From the NCBI GenBank assembly GCA_900553695.1, contig USEM01000003.1, positions 1-64,000 on the forward strand: 64,000 nt of DNA, read 5' to 3'. Made by a program: the position numbers and the translations under genes. This DNA is from an uncultured Clostridium sp. (GTDB lineage Bacteria; Bacillota; Clostridia; TANB77; CAG-508). Positions 46,159 through 57,079 of the stretch are shown one piece after another. The notes under the pieces are model-generated. The model did no database searches, was not told the DNA's origin, and saw nothing but the letters and a program-made list of their open reading frames with translations. Each line of letters begins with the position of its first letter. Position 1 is the stretch's first letter.

Positions 46159-46875
46159 ATGGACATTTATACAGAAAATTTTAAAGTTACTTTGCCAGAT
46201 GTTGGTGAAAACAACTCAATTACAAATAAAGGTTTTTTAAGAATATTTCAAGAAATTGGTTGCATTCATTCTAGTTTATTTGGTCGTGGGTTAAATGATG
46301 CTAAAAAAACTGGTTTATTTTGGGTTATATTAAATTGGAAATTAGAGGTCTTTTCAAGACCTAAATGGAATGAAACTTTAAAAGTTTCAACATGGTGTAC
46401 AAAGCACACACATATTTACATTTATAGAGATTTTAAAGTTTATGATAGTTCAAATAACGTAGTTGCTGTTGCAACATCTAGATGGATTTTATTTGATTTT
46501 AATAAAAAGCAAGTATTTAAAATTACTGAAGATTTTAAAGATAATTATTGTCATTGTGTAGATGACAATGTGTTTTCTTCAAAAATGTGTGAGAAATTGC
46601 AAGAGCCTGGAAACAGTAAAGTAGCAGGTAAATATACTATTCAAAAAAGAGATATAGATTCAAATCATCATGTAAACAACCTAAACTACTTAGATTTTGC
46701 ATATGAATTATTGCCTAAAAATGCAGAATTTAAGAACGTTGAAGTAATGTATAAAAATGAAGCTAGACTTGGAGATACAATGAAACTTTATTATGGAGAA
46801 AAAGATGATGCAATTTTTATTACTATGAAAAATAGTATAGATGATAAATTGCATTGTATTGTTAAATTATATTGA
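46159..46875 (+). CDS. Acyl-ACP thioesterase
   Basis: About 238 aa. Two hotdog domains as in bacterial FatA/TE14-type thioesterases: the first with GFLRIFQEIGCIHSSLFGRG and FWVILNWKLEVFSRPKWNE, the second with KRDIDSNHHVNNLNYLDFAYE, whose Asn/His/Asp positions form the active site. It releases fatty acids from acyl carrier protein and can set chain length. ATG 46159 has AAGGA at spacing six; the longer in-frame ATG 46135 has none. It is a single plus-strand gene. Confidence 0.88.
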   Translation: MDIYTENFKVTLPDVGENNSITNKGFLRIFQEIGCIHSSLFGRGLNDAKKTGLFWVILNWKLEVFSRPKWNETLKVSTWCTKHTHIYIYRDFKVYDSSNNVVAVATSRWILFDFNKKQVFKITEDFKDNYCHCVDDNVFSSKMCEKLQEPGNSKVAGKYTIQKRDIDSNHHVNNLNYLDFAYELLPKNAEFKNVEVMYKNEARLGDTMKLYYGEKDDAIFITMKNSIDDKLHCIVKLY

Positions 46876-46893
46876 TATCAGCTAAATTTAGAA

Positions 46894-46920
46894 GAAGTCC
46901 TACTTTTTAAGTAAGACTTC
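46894..46920. terminator. Bidirectional terminator between the thioesterase and surface-protein genes
   Basis: GAAGTCcTACTT pairs with AAGTAaGACTTC across a 3-base loop. T-rich sequence follows on the plus strand. The two genes converge here. Confidence 0.7.
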
Positions 46921-46927
46921 CTTTATT

Positions 46928-49900
46928 TTATACTATGTCTTTATATTTCTTAATTCCAACTATTGATGTTCCAAATAGTGTTGTAAGACCAATTACACTA
47001 ATAATAACTGTCTTCTTTCCTGTGTTTGGTAATTCTTTTCCTGAGTTAGTTTTGTCTACATTATTGTTTCCGGCTTGATTTTCATTATTATTTCCTGTTT
47101 GGTTGCCATTGTTATTTCCGCTTTGATTTCCATTGTTGTTTCCACCTTGGTTGCCATTGTTATTTCCGTTTTGGTTTCCATTGTTGTTACCGTCTTGATT
47201 TCCATTATTATTTCCATCATTTTCTTTTACAATGTAATTACATTTATCACAATTTTTAGATGTTCCATTAGAATGGTTTTCTGTTATCTTGTAACTACAA
47301 ACTGTACATGTTCCACTATGTGTTCCATCGCCATTGTCATTCCATTCTTTTACATTATGTGCTTCAGTTGTCCCTACTTGAACCAAATGACATTTTGTGC
47401 ACTCCTGCCAATGTTCATCTTTATTAGATTTCCTTCTCCATATATGGTCACAATAAGTTGAATCTATTGTTCCACATTCTGTACATGTTCCGTCTTTAAA
47501 ATTATGTTTGTTCTTTACACTATAGTTGCATATCTTGCACAATCCAATATGTGTTCCGTCTCCATTGTCACCCCATGATGTAATTGTATGTTTTTCGACT
47601 GTGTCTTTTTGAATTAAATTACACTTATTACATTCTTTCCAATGCCCATCTTTGTTGTTTTTAAATACCCAATTGTGTTTACAAACTTCCTGGTCACCTT
47701 CTTTTGCACCACATTCTGTACATATTCCGTTTTCATAGTCATGTTCAGCGGTTACAACATAATTACATTTTGTACATGTTCCACTATGTGTGTTGTTTCC
47801 TTTATCTTCCCATTTGGTAATGATATGACTTTCTAAACTATTATCTTTTGTATAATAACATTTTGTACATTCTTCCCAATGTTCAACTGGATTACTTTTA
47901 AATTTCCAATCATGTATACATGCTGAATCTTCATTCACTTTACATTCCGTACAAATTCCGTCCTTAAAATTATGTGTATCTGTTTTTTTGTAGTTACAAA
48001 CCGTACATGTTCCACTATGTGTTTCATCTCCATTGTTTTCCCATGTTGTAATTTTATGATTTTCAACTGTATCTTTCTGAGTAATATGACATTTGTCACA
48101 TTCCTTCCAATGTTCTTCTCTATCACTTTTCATAACCCAATTATGTTCACAATTAGCACTTGAAACAGCTCCACATTCTGTGCATGTTCCACCGGTATAA
48201 TTATGAGTTTGTGTTGCTTTACCATTACAAACTGTGCAAATTCCGCTATGTGTTTCATCTCCATTATCTGTCCATGTTGTTATATTATGATTTTCCAAGC
48301 TACCTTCTTTTGTAATATTACATTCGCTACATTCTTCCCAGTGTTCTAATGAATTGCTCTTCATTACCCATTTATGTTCACATGTTGTTGTTTCTGTTGC
48401 ACCACATCGTGTACATGTATGACTACTGTTAAAATTATGATATTCGTTAATTACATAACTACAAACTGTACATGTTCCACTGTGTGTGTTATCTCCATTG
48501 TCTCTATATGCTGCAATATTATGGTTCTCAACACTTCCAGTTTTTGTAATATTACATAGGCTACATTCTTCCCAATGGTCTGTTGAATTACTTTTTGTTA
48601 CCCATGTATGTTCACATGTTGTTCCAGACGTTGCTCCGCAAGCAGTACATGTGCCACTACTATCCTCATGGGCTTTTGTTACAGTATAATTACAAATCGT
48701 ACATGTTCCACTGTGTGTTCCATTTCCATTATCTGTATATGAATTAACTGTATGTGCTTCCTGTGGATCAGACTTTGTTGATGTACAATTTGTACATTTA
48801 TATATTGGAGTATGTCCATTAACATTTTTATTGTATGATGTAGGTGTATCACTATAATCATGTCCTGTTCGAGCTTGTATTACCACTTTACATTTTGTAC
48901 ATATTTGATCTGTTATACATGTTGCTGCTGGTCCTTTAGTATGTCCTGTCGCATTTGTTATAATTGCATTACATACTGTACATTTTTGTGCTGTTGTGCA
49001 TGTTGCTGCTGGTCCTTTAGTATGTCCTGTCGCAGGTATCACTTTTTTCTCTGTGGCACAATAACTACAATATCCACATTTTGTGTAACTTGACCATCCA
49101 TCTGCTGTACATGATGCTGCCTTACCTTGAACTCTATACAATTTGTGACTTTTTGTTGTTGTCTCATTACAATTTGCACACTTCCATTTACAGCCAGATG
49201 CTCCATCTGCAGTTCCTGTTGCAACAGTATATGAGTGTTCTTTTTTTGATAATGGCTGTGCTTTTTTTAGTACCGTTCTACATTTTTTGCATCTTGTTGA
49301 TTCCGAATATCCTTCTTGTGAACAAGTTGGTGTTTTACCTGGTATAGTTTCTACTTCATGTGCCTTATTAGTTATTGAATTACATCTTGTGCATGCATAT
49401 TCACATCCAGCAGGAGTGCCACCTATTAGATTAGTATAATTATGCCCTTGTGCTGGAATTGTTGTTTTTGGTTTAGAATAATAATCACAATACTTACATT
49501 TTATATAATCACTATATCCTGCACTTTCACATGTTGCTTCCTTTCCTTGAACTCTTGCTAATTGATGGCTTCCAGTTTGTTTCTTACATATAGAACAAGT
49601 CTGTATACAACCATTAGCCTTCCATGAGTGTCCTGCGGCTGAGCCCTGCTTTAATCCACAATTTATACAAGTTTCTGGTTCAGTACATGTTGCATCCTTA
49701 AAAACATGCTCCTTTCTTGTTTGTAAAACTTTTCCACATTTCTTGCATATTGATGCTTTTGTACACGTTGCTCCTCCATCTGATTCATGTCCTAATGCTG
49801 CTTGAAGTACCTTTCCACATCTATTACATGTTTGTGGCGTTGTACATGTTGCTGCCGCTCCTGGGGCATGTCCATAAGGTCCTCGCTCTGTTTCATGACA

Positions 49901-50351
49901 TTTTGTACAATATTTTGCTGTTGTACATGTTGCATCAACCCAAGTATGTCCTAATGCCGAACCAGTTGTTGCTCCACATCTTGTACATTTTTTTGGTTTT
50001 GTACATGTTGCTGGACTATAGTTGTGTTTATATGCTGCTTGAAGGACCTTTCCACATTTATTACATATTTGTGACGTTGTACATGTTGCTGCTGGTCCTT
50101 TAACATGTCCTGTTGCTTTATATTCCGTATATCCAGTTGTTAGACCACAACCTGTACATTTTGTATATGCACTATGTCCATTTGTTGTGCATGTTGCCGC
50201 TTTAGCAGCATATGAATTTATTTTTGATCCGACACCTATAGCAGTTTGCAGCTAAAACTTCATTCTTTAGAAGTTTATTTACTACTAGAATTGCTACTCC
50301 GCAAATTAAAATAACAATTAATACTAATATTACATTTTTCTTAAGTTTCAT
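46928..50351 (-). CDS. Large cysteine-rich repeat surface protein with LPNTG anchor; +1 shift at CGG 50229-50231
   Basis: About 1140 aa. ATG 50351 (AGTG-rich leader) starts a signal segment (MKLKKNVILVLIVILICGVA). At residue 41 the frame reads CYRC and CGG and would stop within nine codons. Skipping the C gives CYRCGSKINSYAAKAATC and an open frame to 46928. The first 400 codons after the shift contain no ATG, GTG or TTG in frame, so this part cannot be expressed from a later start. The N-terminal half has short CxxC units (ATCTTPQTCNRCGKVL); the C-terminal half has about nine modules like those at 842-5332. The end has NGNQ repeats, ELPNTGKK, a helix and KKYKDIV. A caller ignoring the shift would begin at TTG 49141. 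Confidence 0.82.
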
Positions 50352-50477
50352 TTTATCACACTCCATCTATTTATACATAGTGTAGCATATTTATACTTTT
50401 AAGTAAATATTTTTAAATAACATGTCAAAAATGTCATAAATTTGTCATATTCTTGTAACATTTCTCAGTAAAAAATT

Positions 50478-50509
50478 AAAAACAACAGATTTTAGTTTCT
50501 GTTGTTTTT
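50478..50509 (-). terminator. Terminator of spo0A
   Basis: AAAAACAACAGA and TCTGTTGTTTTT form a perfect stem with a short loop and a T-rich tail on the minus strand. Confidence 0.85.
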
Positions 50510-50530
50510 ATTGTTTATATCACTTTATAC

Positions 50531-51358
50531 TTATGCTGTCTTTAATTCTAGTCTTAACTTATCAGCTATCATTGCAATGAATTCTGAATTTGTTGGTTTG
50601 CCTTTACTTGCTGATATTGTGTAGCCGAAGATGTTTTCTACTGCTTCGTTTTTTCCTCTTGCCCATGCTACTTCTATGGCATGGCGAATTGCTCTTTCTA
50701 CTCTACTTGGTGTTGTTCCATATCTTTCTGCTATTGCAGGATATAGTTGTTTTGTTATTTGATTAATTACGTCTATATCTTGTACTACAACCATTATTGC
50801 TTCTCTTAAATATTGGTAACCTTTAATATGTGCTGGTACTCCAATTTCATGAATTATATTTGTTACAAGTGCTTCTAAGTTTTCTTGGTTCTTTTTATCC
50901 ATTTCGTTTATTTCTATGTATTGTGACTTGATTTCCCTTGATGTATAACAGTTGTCTAAGTTTGATGTTGGTGTTGGTTTATAATTTTTTATATCTCTTA
51001 TTCTATTTATTAGTACTTCAATATCAAATGGTTTTACTACATAATATTCTGCACCCAAACTGATTGCTTTTTGTGTTATTTTTGTTTGTCCCACGGCTGA
51101 TAGCATTATACAGGTTGGCATTTTTTCTATTTTTGCTGCATTTAATTTCTCCAAAACTCCAAGTCCATCTAGATATGGCATTATAACATCTAATAGTAAT
51201 ACATCTGGCTTTAGGCTAGTAACTTTTTCACACGCTTCCTTTCCGTCTCTGGCTACTCCTATAACCTCCATATCTTTTTGTACACTTAAGTGTTCTACTA
51301 AAGTTTCTGCAAATTCTGGGTTGTCATCTGCAATTAAAATAGTAATCTTTTCGTTCAA
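50531..51358 (-). CDS. spo0A: Sporulation master regulator Spo0A
   Basis: 275 aa. The receiver domain has the acidic pair (IADDNPEF), the phospho-acceptor in [20 protein letters not shown] and lysine in YYVVKPFD. The C-terminal effector domain has [19 protein letters not shown] and [17 protein letters not shown], the DNA-recognition helix. Phosphorylated Spo0A binds TGTCGAA boxes and starts sporulation. Translation starts at TTG 51358 with AGGAGG at spacing eight, and a promoter lies upstream. Confidence 0.97.
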   Translation of the reverse strand: MNEKITILIADDNPEFAETLVEHLSVQKDMEVIGVARDGKEACEKVTSLKPDVLLLDVIMPYLDGLGVLEKLNAAKIEKMPTCIMLSAVGQTKITQKAISLGAEYYVVKPFDIEVLINRIRDIKNYKPTPTSNLDNCYTSREIKSQYIEINEMDKKNQENLEALVTNIIHEIGVPAHIKGYQYLREAIMVVVQDIDVINQITKQLYPAIAERYGTTPSRVERAIRHAIEVAWARGKNEAVENIFGYTISASKGKPTNSEFIAMIADKLRLELKTA

Positions 51359-51402
51359 TTTGATACCTCCTAAAAAATAATTGTAAAAATTTTACAGTTT
51401 TC

Positions 51403-51431
51403 ATTATAATACCTTTTTACCAATAATGCAA
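51403..51431 (-). promoter_or_regulatory. Candidate promoter of spo0A
   Basis: On the minus strand TTGCAT (51431-51426) and TATAAT (51408-51403) are 17 bases apart, followed by a small TGTAAAA/TTTTACA hairpin and the ribosome binding site. Confidence 0.5.
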
Positions 51432-51471
51432 GGCTTTTTTTGAAAATATTTCCAATTATATGAGTTTTGCC

Positions 51472-52108
51472 TTATATTTCAACGAATTTTTCTTTTATAA
51501 TATCAAATTTTGAAATATTAAAATTGTTATTATAATTATTTGTAAATTGTTCTATACACTTTTTTTGCATATCTACAATTATTTCTATATTTTCTAAATA
51601 TTCTATGTTTAATACTTTTATATTCATCTTTTCCAAGGTATATTTCAATGCTTCTAAGTTACTATAATCAACATTTATCTTTGCTTCATACCCCATTGTT
51701 TTTTGGATAATTTCTGCTTTTTTAAGAGCTTCTTCAGTCGCCCCTGAGTAGCATCTAACTAAGCCACCTGTTCCTAAGAGTATTCCTCCAAAATATCTTG
51801 TTACAACTACTAAAATATTTGATAATCCTTTTTCTAAGATCATTTTTAATATAGGTGCACCTGCTGTGCCTGATGGCTCTCCATCATCATTGTATTTTAC
51901 AGCTATTCCACCGTTTTCCCACTTCTATAGCATATGCAAAGCAGTTATGCCTTGCATCTCCATATTTTTTCTTTACTTGTTTTATATAATTTTCAGCTTC
52001 TTCAACACTTTCTACATAAAAAATATTTGCTATAAATCTTGATTTTTTCTCTGTTATTTCTGCTGTTACGTTTTCTTTTATTGTTTTAAAAATTATATTT
52101 TCTTCTAT
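51472..52108 (-). CDS. yigZ: YigZ/IMPACT family protein; +1 shift at CGG 51911-51913
   Basis: About 211 aa across the shift. The N-terminal IMPACT domain reads ENIIFKTIKENVTAEITEKK, SRFIANIFYV, YGDARHNCFAYAIEVGK. The CGG at residue 66 follows; skipping its C gives GKGGIAVKYNDDGEPSGTAG and APILKMILEKGLSNILVVVT, the unmistakable YigZ signature. Frame 0 stops after seven more codons. The C-terminal half is the DUF1949 domain. No ATG, GTG or TTG is available in the opening frame; AUA 52108 overlapping the TAG of the upstream gene (ATAG) fits the family length best. Function: linked to translation or stress control in relatives, unproven. Confidence 0.82.
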
Positions 52109-53154
52109 CTTTCATCATCTCTTTCTTCAATTCGTTCTATCATTATATCAACAGCTGATGCATCATCAAATGCTAAGATGTTATCTTCTCTTTGTGTTTG
52201 TTTTGATGTTCCTTTTACTCCTCTGTTTTCATTTATGCATAATGGGTCTATTTCTGCTAACCTTCTATTTGCCCTAATTGCATAACCTAAATCTTTATCG
52301 TTATTTAATATTTCCACTGGAAAGCCATCTGAAAATAGCCTTATGTGTCTTACATCTTCAGGTAAATCTTGAACTATACAATTTTTACTTTCAGTTTTTA
52401 TTCCATTGAAAACAGAATAACCATATTCATTTGCGTTTGGGTTGTTTTTAAAGTATTCTTGTAATTTCTTAGGTGTATTATATTTTTGTAGTAAATTGCC
52501 TTCTTCAATTTCTTCTTCTGAAAACCCGCATTTTAATAAGGTTTCATGCATTGTTGTTTGAATAGTTTCTTCTATTTTTTGCATAACACTTTTGTCTTGA
52601 ATAACTTCTGGTATTTTTTCGGGTTCTTTTATAAACTCTTTGGAAATATCTCTTTTAAATAAATCTCTTTCTGTATATCCGTTTTCTAATAAAATATTTA
52701 TTATCCTTGCTCTTAGCTCAGCATATATTTCATCAATTTTTAGTTCATTTTGAATTACTTTTCCATCATAAATTGCTCTACAGTCTCCAACTAACCATAT
52801 TTGATTATGAACCCTTGAATATATTGCACCTGTTGCTTCTAAGGGGTCTTTAGAAAGGTCATATCCTATATGTTCACAATATTTTTTAATGTATAAATTT
52901 ACCCAATCTGTAAATTTTTCAAACTCTAATTCTTTTGCATAATTTGGTGCATGCTTTCCATCTAGCTTTCTTATTGCTTCTGTAATAATATTTGCAACCC
53001 CAATTTTCTTGCCATCTCTTTCAATTGTACTTTTGTTTGAAACTCCATCTATTACAACAGCGTAATTTTCGCCAATATATATGTCATCATCATTTTTCCC
53101 TGGGCATTTTCCTATTGATGTTGATTCGACATTTTTTATTCGTCTGTTTTGCAT
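52105..53154 (-). CDS. PP2C-like serine/threonine phosphatase-like protein
   Basis: 349 aa. The pattern of PP2C phosphatases is visible: YAVVIDGVSNKS (motif 2-like, Asp-Gly), IWLVGDCRAIYDG (Gly-Asp), IRLFSDGFPVE (Ser-Asp-Gly) and AFDDASAVDIM (Asp-Asp-x-Ser/Thr). A helical insert of about 110 residues separates the last two blocks. Metal-dependent protein dephosphorylation is the likely activity, but the divergence is considerable. AAAAGGAGG precedes the ATG. Its stop overlaps the proposed yigZ start. Confidence 0.65.
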   Translation of the reverse strand: MQNRRIKNVESTSIGKCPGKNDDDIYIGENYAVVIDGVSNKSTIERDGKKIGVANIITEAIRKLDGKHAPNYAKELEFEKFTDWVNLYIKKYCEHIGYDLSKDPLEATGAIYSRVHNQIWLVGDCRAIYDGKVIQNELKIDEIYAELRARIINILLENGYTERDLFKRDISKEFIKEPEKIPEVIQDKSVMQKIEETIQTTMHETLLKCGFSEEEIEEGNLLQKYNTPKKLQEYFKNNPNANEYGYSVFNGIKTESKNCIVQDLPEDVRHIRLFSDGFPVEILNNDKDLGYAIRANRRLAEIDPLCINENRGVKGTSKQTQREDNILAFDDASAVDIMIERIEERDDER

Positions 53155-53169
53155 AAAAACTTCCTCCTT

Positions 53170-54427
53170 TTAATTTTGGGCTGCTACATATCCTGTTGAC
53201 CATGCAATTTGAAGGTTAAACCCTCCTGTGAATGCATCTAAATCGATTATTTCTCCTGCAAAGTATAAGCCTTGTATTAGCTTTGATTCCATTGTTTTTG
53301 GGTTTATTTCCTTTATACTTATTCCACCTTTGGTTACAATTGCTTCTTCAATTCCCCTAAAACCATTTATAGTAAGTTCTAAGTTCTTTAGATTTTTTAC
53401 TATTGTTTTCCTTTCTTCCTTTGTTATTTCATTTATTCTTTTTTCTGGGTCTATTCCTATAATTGATACCATAGGTTCTACCATTTTCTTGGGTAGCAAT
53501 AGCCATAAACTGTTTTTAAATTGCTTGTTTTTTAGTTCTTCAAAATCTCTTAGTATTCTATTATCTAACTTTTCTTCGTCTAACGCTGGTTTTAAATCTA
53601 TATGAATTTTTACTTTGTTTTCTTTTAATAATTCATCAATATTTTTGTACCTAATTAATACTGCAGAAGCACTTAAAATTATAGGTCCAGATATACCATA
53701 ATGTGTAAATAGCATTTCGCCAAAGTCTTCATATATAACTTTATTGTTTTCTGTTATTTTAACTTTAACGTTTCTTAATGATAAACCTTGCATTTCTTGG
53801 CACAGTCTTTTTGATTCTCCATTGCAAGTTAATGGTACAAGTGATGGTTTTAAGCTTGTAATTGTATGTCCTAAGTCTTTTGCCATTTTATATCCATCTC
53901 CTGTTGAACCTGTAACTGGATAACTTTTTCCTCCTGTTGTAAGTATTATTTTATCTGCCATTATTTTTTCTATTTTGCCATTATTTTTGCCTTCAATTCC
54001 TGTTGAAACACTACCTTCCGTAAGAATTTTTGTAACTTCAAAATTTGTTTTTATTGTAACGTTTAGTTCTTTTAATTTTTTTAAAAAAGCATTTAGAACA
54101 TCTTCTGCTTTATCTGAAACAGGAAAAACTCTACCTCCTCTTTCAACTTTTGTTGCAACACCCTGTTTATTTAGGAAACTTATAATGTCATTGTTGGTAA
54201 ATCTACTGAAACTACTATAAAGGAACTTTGAATTCTCTGGTATATTTTTCATAAATTCATCCATTTCTGCTGAATTTGTGATATTGCATCTTCCTTTTCC
54301 AGTAATTAACAATTTTTTACCAAGTTTTTCCATTTTTTCTAATAAAATTACTTCATTACCATTTTCAGCTGAAGTTACTGCAGACATCATTCCAGCAGGT
54401 CCTCCGTCCAATTACTATAACTTTCAT
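53170..54427 (-). CDS. HI0933-family NAD(P)/FAD-dependent oxidoreductase (BaiN-like); +1 shift at CGG 54404-54406
   Basis: About 418 aa. ATG 54427 with AAAGGA upstream begins MKVIVIG, then CGG at codon 8. Skipping its C gives MKVIVIGGGPAGMMSAVTSA, the dinucleotide-binding motif with all three glycines. Frame 0 reads IGRRTCWN and terminates. Other family blocks are LLITGKGRCNITNS, GRVFPVSDKAEDVL, ILTTGGKSYPVTGSTGDGYK, FTHYGISGPIIL and AGEIIDLDAFTGGFNLQIAW. HI0933 proteins are flavoenzymes; BaiN acts on bile-acid intermediates, but substrate here is unknown. A caller ignoring the shift would begin at TTG 54411 and lose half of the FAD motif. Confidence 0.9.
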
Positions 54428-54444
54428 TATATTTTCCTTTCTTT

Positions 54445-55692
54445 TTATTCGCATATTCTTGATATTGCTTTTAAAACTCCTAATTTTCCATATTCATATG
54501 TTAAGCCACCTTGCAAAAATGCTGTATATGGTGGGCGTATTGGTGCATCGCAAGATAATTCGATTGATGAACCTTGCACAAATGTACCTGCTGCCATTAT
54601 TACTTTATCTGTATAACCTGGCATTTCCCATGGTTCTGGTACTGAATTTGAATCTACCGGGGAACCCACTTGTATACCTTGGCAGAATTTTATTAGCTTT
54701 TGCTCATCTTTAAAATTGATAAGTTGCACTATATCTGTTCTTTTTTCATTATATTTTGGTGATACTTCATATCCTAATTTTTCAAGCATTCTACTTGCAA
54801 AAATAGCTGTTTTAACACTGCTTGCTACAACGCTTGGTGCAAAGAAAAGTCCCTGTAATATTTGTTTATTTATACCAAGTGTTGGTCCTATTTCTTTTCC
54901 TTGACCTGGTACAGTAAGTCTTTCGCTTGCAAGTTCTACTAAATCTTTTCTTCCTGCTATATATGCACCATTTGGAGCCAAGCCTCCTCCTAGGTTTTTA
55001 ATAAGTGAACCTACTATTAAGTCTGCTCCAAGTGATGTTGGTTCTATTGTGTCTACAAGTTCTCCATAGCAGTTATCTACCATTATTATCGCTTCTTTGT
55101 TTACTTCTCTTATTTTGCTTATTATATTTTTTATACTTTCTAGTGATAGACTCTTTCTTAATGCATAGCCTCTAGATCTTTGCATACAAATAAGTTTTAC
55201 ATTGCCTTGGTCAACTCTATTTACTATTTTTTCTGTATCAAATTCATCTCCAATTAAATCTATTTGTTCATATTTTACTCCATAGCTTTTAAGTGAGCTT
55301 GCATTTTCTTCTATTCCTATTACTCTATCTAATGTATCATATGGTTTCCCATTTATGCTAAGCATTGTGTCTCCTGGACGTAGCATTGAAAATAGAGCCA
55401 CTGTTAATGCATGTGTGCCAGAAATAAATTGATTTCTAACTAAGCTATCTTCTGCTCCTAACACTTCTGCAAAGATGTTTTCAATAGTATCTCTTCCAAC
55501 ATCTCCATAGCCATACCCTGTAGTCATACCAAAATGCATATCTGATAAATTGTATTTTTGAAATGCCATTAATACTTTCAAACTATTTTCTTCTTTTATT
55601 TTATCTACTTTTTCAAATTCTGGTTTTAGTTCTTCTTCTACTTCGTTTGCTAAGTTTATTATTTTATCTTGTATTCCAAATTTTTCGTACAT
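54445..55692 (-). CDS. YnbB-type PLP-dependent enzyme (methionine gamma-lyase/aluminium resistance family)
   Basis: 415 aa. A Cys/Met-metabolism PLP fold: FGMTTGYGYGDVGRD, QFISGTHALTVALFSMLRPG, VDNCYGELVD (PLP-binding aspartate) and the Schiff-base lysine in GADLIVGSLIKNLGGGLAP. Members are called YnbB or aluminium resistance protein; the natural reaction is not firmly known. GGGGGATAAT precedes the ATG. It ends 17 bases before the flavoprotein start, so these two probably share a transcript. Confidence 0.9.
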   Translation of the reverse strand: MYEKFGIQDKIINLANEVEEELKPEFEKVDKIKEENSLKVLMAFQKYNLSDMHFGMTTGYGYGDVGRDTIENIFAEVLGAEDSLVRNQFISGTHALTVALFSMLRPGDTMLSINGKPYDTLDRVIGIEENASSLKSYGVKYEQIDLIGDEFDTEKIVNRVDQGNVKLICMQRSRGYALRKSLSLESIKNIISKIREVNKEAIIMVDNCYGELVDTIEPTSLGADLIVGSLIKNLGGGLAPNGAYIAGRKDLVELASERLTVPGQGKEIGPTLGINKQILQGLFFAPSVVASSVKTAIFASRMLEKLGYEVSPKYNEKRTDIVQLINFKDEQKLIKFCQGIQVGSPVDSNSVPEPWEMPGYTDKVIMAAGTFVQGSSIELSCDAPIRPPYTAFLQGGLTYEYGKLGVLKAISRICE

Positions 55693-55709
55693 ATTATCCC
55701 CCTTTAGTG

Positions 55710-55738
55710 AAAAATGGACGACTTAACTTAAAGTCGCC
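55710..55738 (-). terminator. Terminator of the CorC/HlyC-type gene
   Basis: GGCGACTT and AAGTCGTC (one G-T pair) form a stem starting directly after the stop codon at 55739. TTTTT follows a few bases after on the minus strand. Confidence 0.6.
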
Positions 55739-57079
55739 CTACTCATCTTCTTCCTCTTCTTCGTTTTCGTCTTTGTCATCTAGTGTTTTGTTTTTACATG
55801 CCTTTACCCAAAGAATTCTTTTCTCTTCATATTCTTCTATTTTATATGTTACTTTTTCTGTTTCTATTACAGGCTTTTCATTATCTTGTGGTATTCTTCC
55901 AAGAAGCTCTATTAGGTAACCAGATAATGTATCATAATCACCTTCTGGTATATCTACTCCTAATATTTTTCTTAAGTCATATATGCTTACACTTCCATCT
56001 ATCATGAATGTGTTTTCGTCTATTTGTTCAAAGTCTTTTTCTTCATCATCATATTCATCAAATATATTACCAACAAGTTCTTCTATTATATCTTCCATTG
56101 TGATAATTCCGGCTGTTCCGCCATATTCATCTAATACAATAGCAAGTTGTTGCTTATCTCTTTGCATTTCTTTAAATAATTCATTAATTGGCTTAGTATC
56201 TGCAACAAAGTATGCTGGTCTCATGATTTTCTTTATCTTTACTTCTTTTTTAGTATATGCATATGCAAGTAAGTCTTTTATAAATAGTACACCAACTATA
56301 TTATCAATTGTATCGTCGTATACAGGAATTCTACTATATTTGTACTCTTTTAAGTCTGCTAATATATCTTCAATTTTTGAAGAAACATCTATTCCGTATA
56401 CTTCTGTTCTATGAATCATAACATCTGAAACTGTTTTATCATTAAATTCAAAAACGTTATTTAAAAGTTCCTTTTCTTCTTCTTCAATAGAACCCTTTTC
56501 TTCTCCAACATCTATCATCATTCTAATTTCTTCTTCAGTAACTGTGTTTTCATCTTGTGGACCTATGCCAAATAATTTACAAATTAGGTTTGTTGAGAAA
56601 TTCAAGAAATTTACTATTGGTAATGTAATTATATGTATAAATCTAATTATTCCAATTGTTCCAAAAGCAATTTTTTCTGGGTTTTTCATTGCCATTCTTT
56701 TTGGAACAAGCTCTCCAAATACAAGTGAAAAGTATGAAAGAATAATTGTTATAATAACAATTGAAATTGTGTTCCATGCATTAACCCCTAGGTCTATCCA
56801 ACTGTTTAATTTTGGTGCTAATTCACTAGCAAACGCATCTGCTGCAAACGCACTTGATAGAAACCCTGCTAAGGTAATTCCTATCTGTATAGTTGCCAAG
56901 AACTTACTTGGCTCTTTAATCATCTTTTTAATTCTCTTTGCCTTCTTATCTCCCTCTTTTGCTTGTCTATCAATCTTTGCATCATTCAAAGATATAAACG
57001 CAATTTCTGCAGCTGCAAAAAAAGCATTAACAAAGATTAATATGGCTAAAACTAACAGTGAAATCATTTTTTGTTTCAC
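55739..57079 (-). CDS. HlyC/CorC-family CNNM transporter-like protein
   Basis: 446 aa. The N-terminal DUF21/CNNM domain has four helices (ISLLVLAILIFVNAFFAAAE, IGITLAGFLSSAFAADAFAS, VIITIILSYFSLVFGEL and IIRFIHIITLPIVNFLNFST). A CBS pair follows (VMIHRTEVYGIDVS, IVGVLFIKDLLAYAY, QQLAIVLDEYGGTAGIITMED), then a CorC_HlyC domain and an acidic tail. Such proteins are implicated in Mg/Co efflux. The start is GTG 57079 with AAAGGAG closely upstream; ATG 57067 is an alternative. Confidence 0.92.
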   Translation of the reverse strand: MKQKMISLLVLAILIFVNAFFAAAEIAFISLNDAKIDRQAKEGDKKAKRIKKMIKEPSKFLATIQIGITLAGFLSSAFAADAFASELAPKLNSWIDLGVNAWNTISIVIITIILSYFSLVFGELVPKRMAMKNPEKIAFGTIGIIRFIHIITLPIVNFLNFSTNLICKLFGIGPQDENTVTEEEIRMMIDVGEEKGSIEEEEKELLNNVFEFNDKTVSDVMIHRTEVYGIDVSSKIEDILADLKEYKYSRIPVYDDTIDNIVGVLFIKDLLAYAYTKKEVKIKKIMRPAYFVADTKPINELFKEMQRDKQQLAIVLDEYGGTAGIITMEDIIEELVGNIFDEYDDEEKDFEQIDENTFMIDGSVSIYDLRKILGVDIPEGDYDTLSGYLIELLGRIPQDNEKPVIETEKVTYKIEEYEEKRILWVKACKNKTLDDKDENEEEEEDE

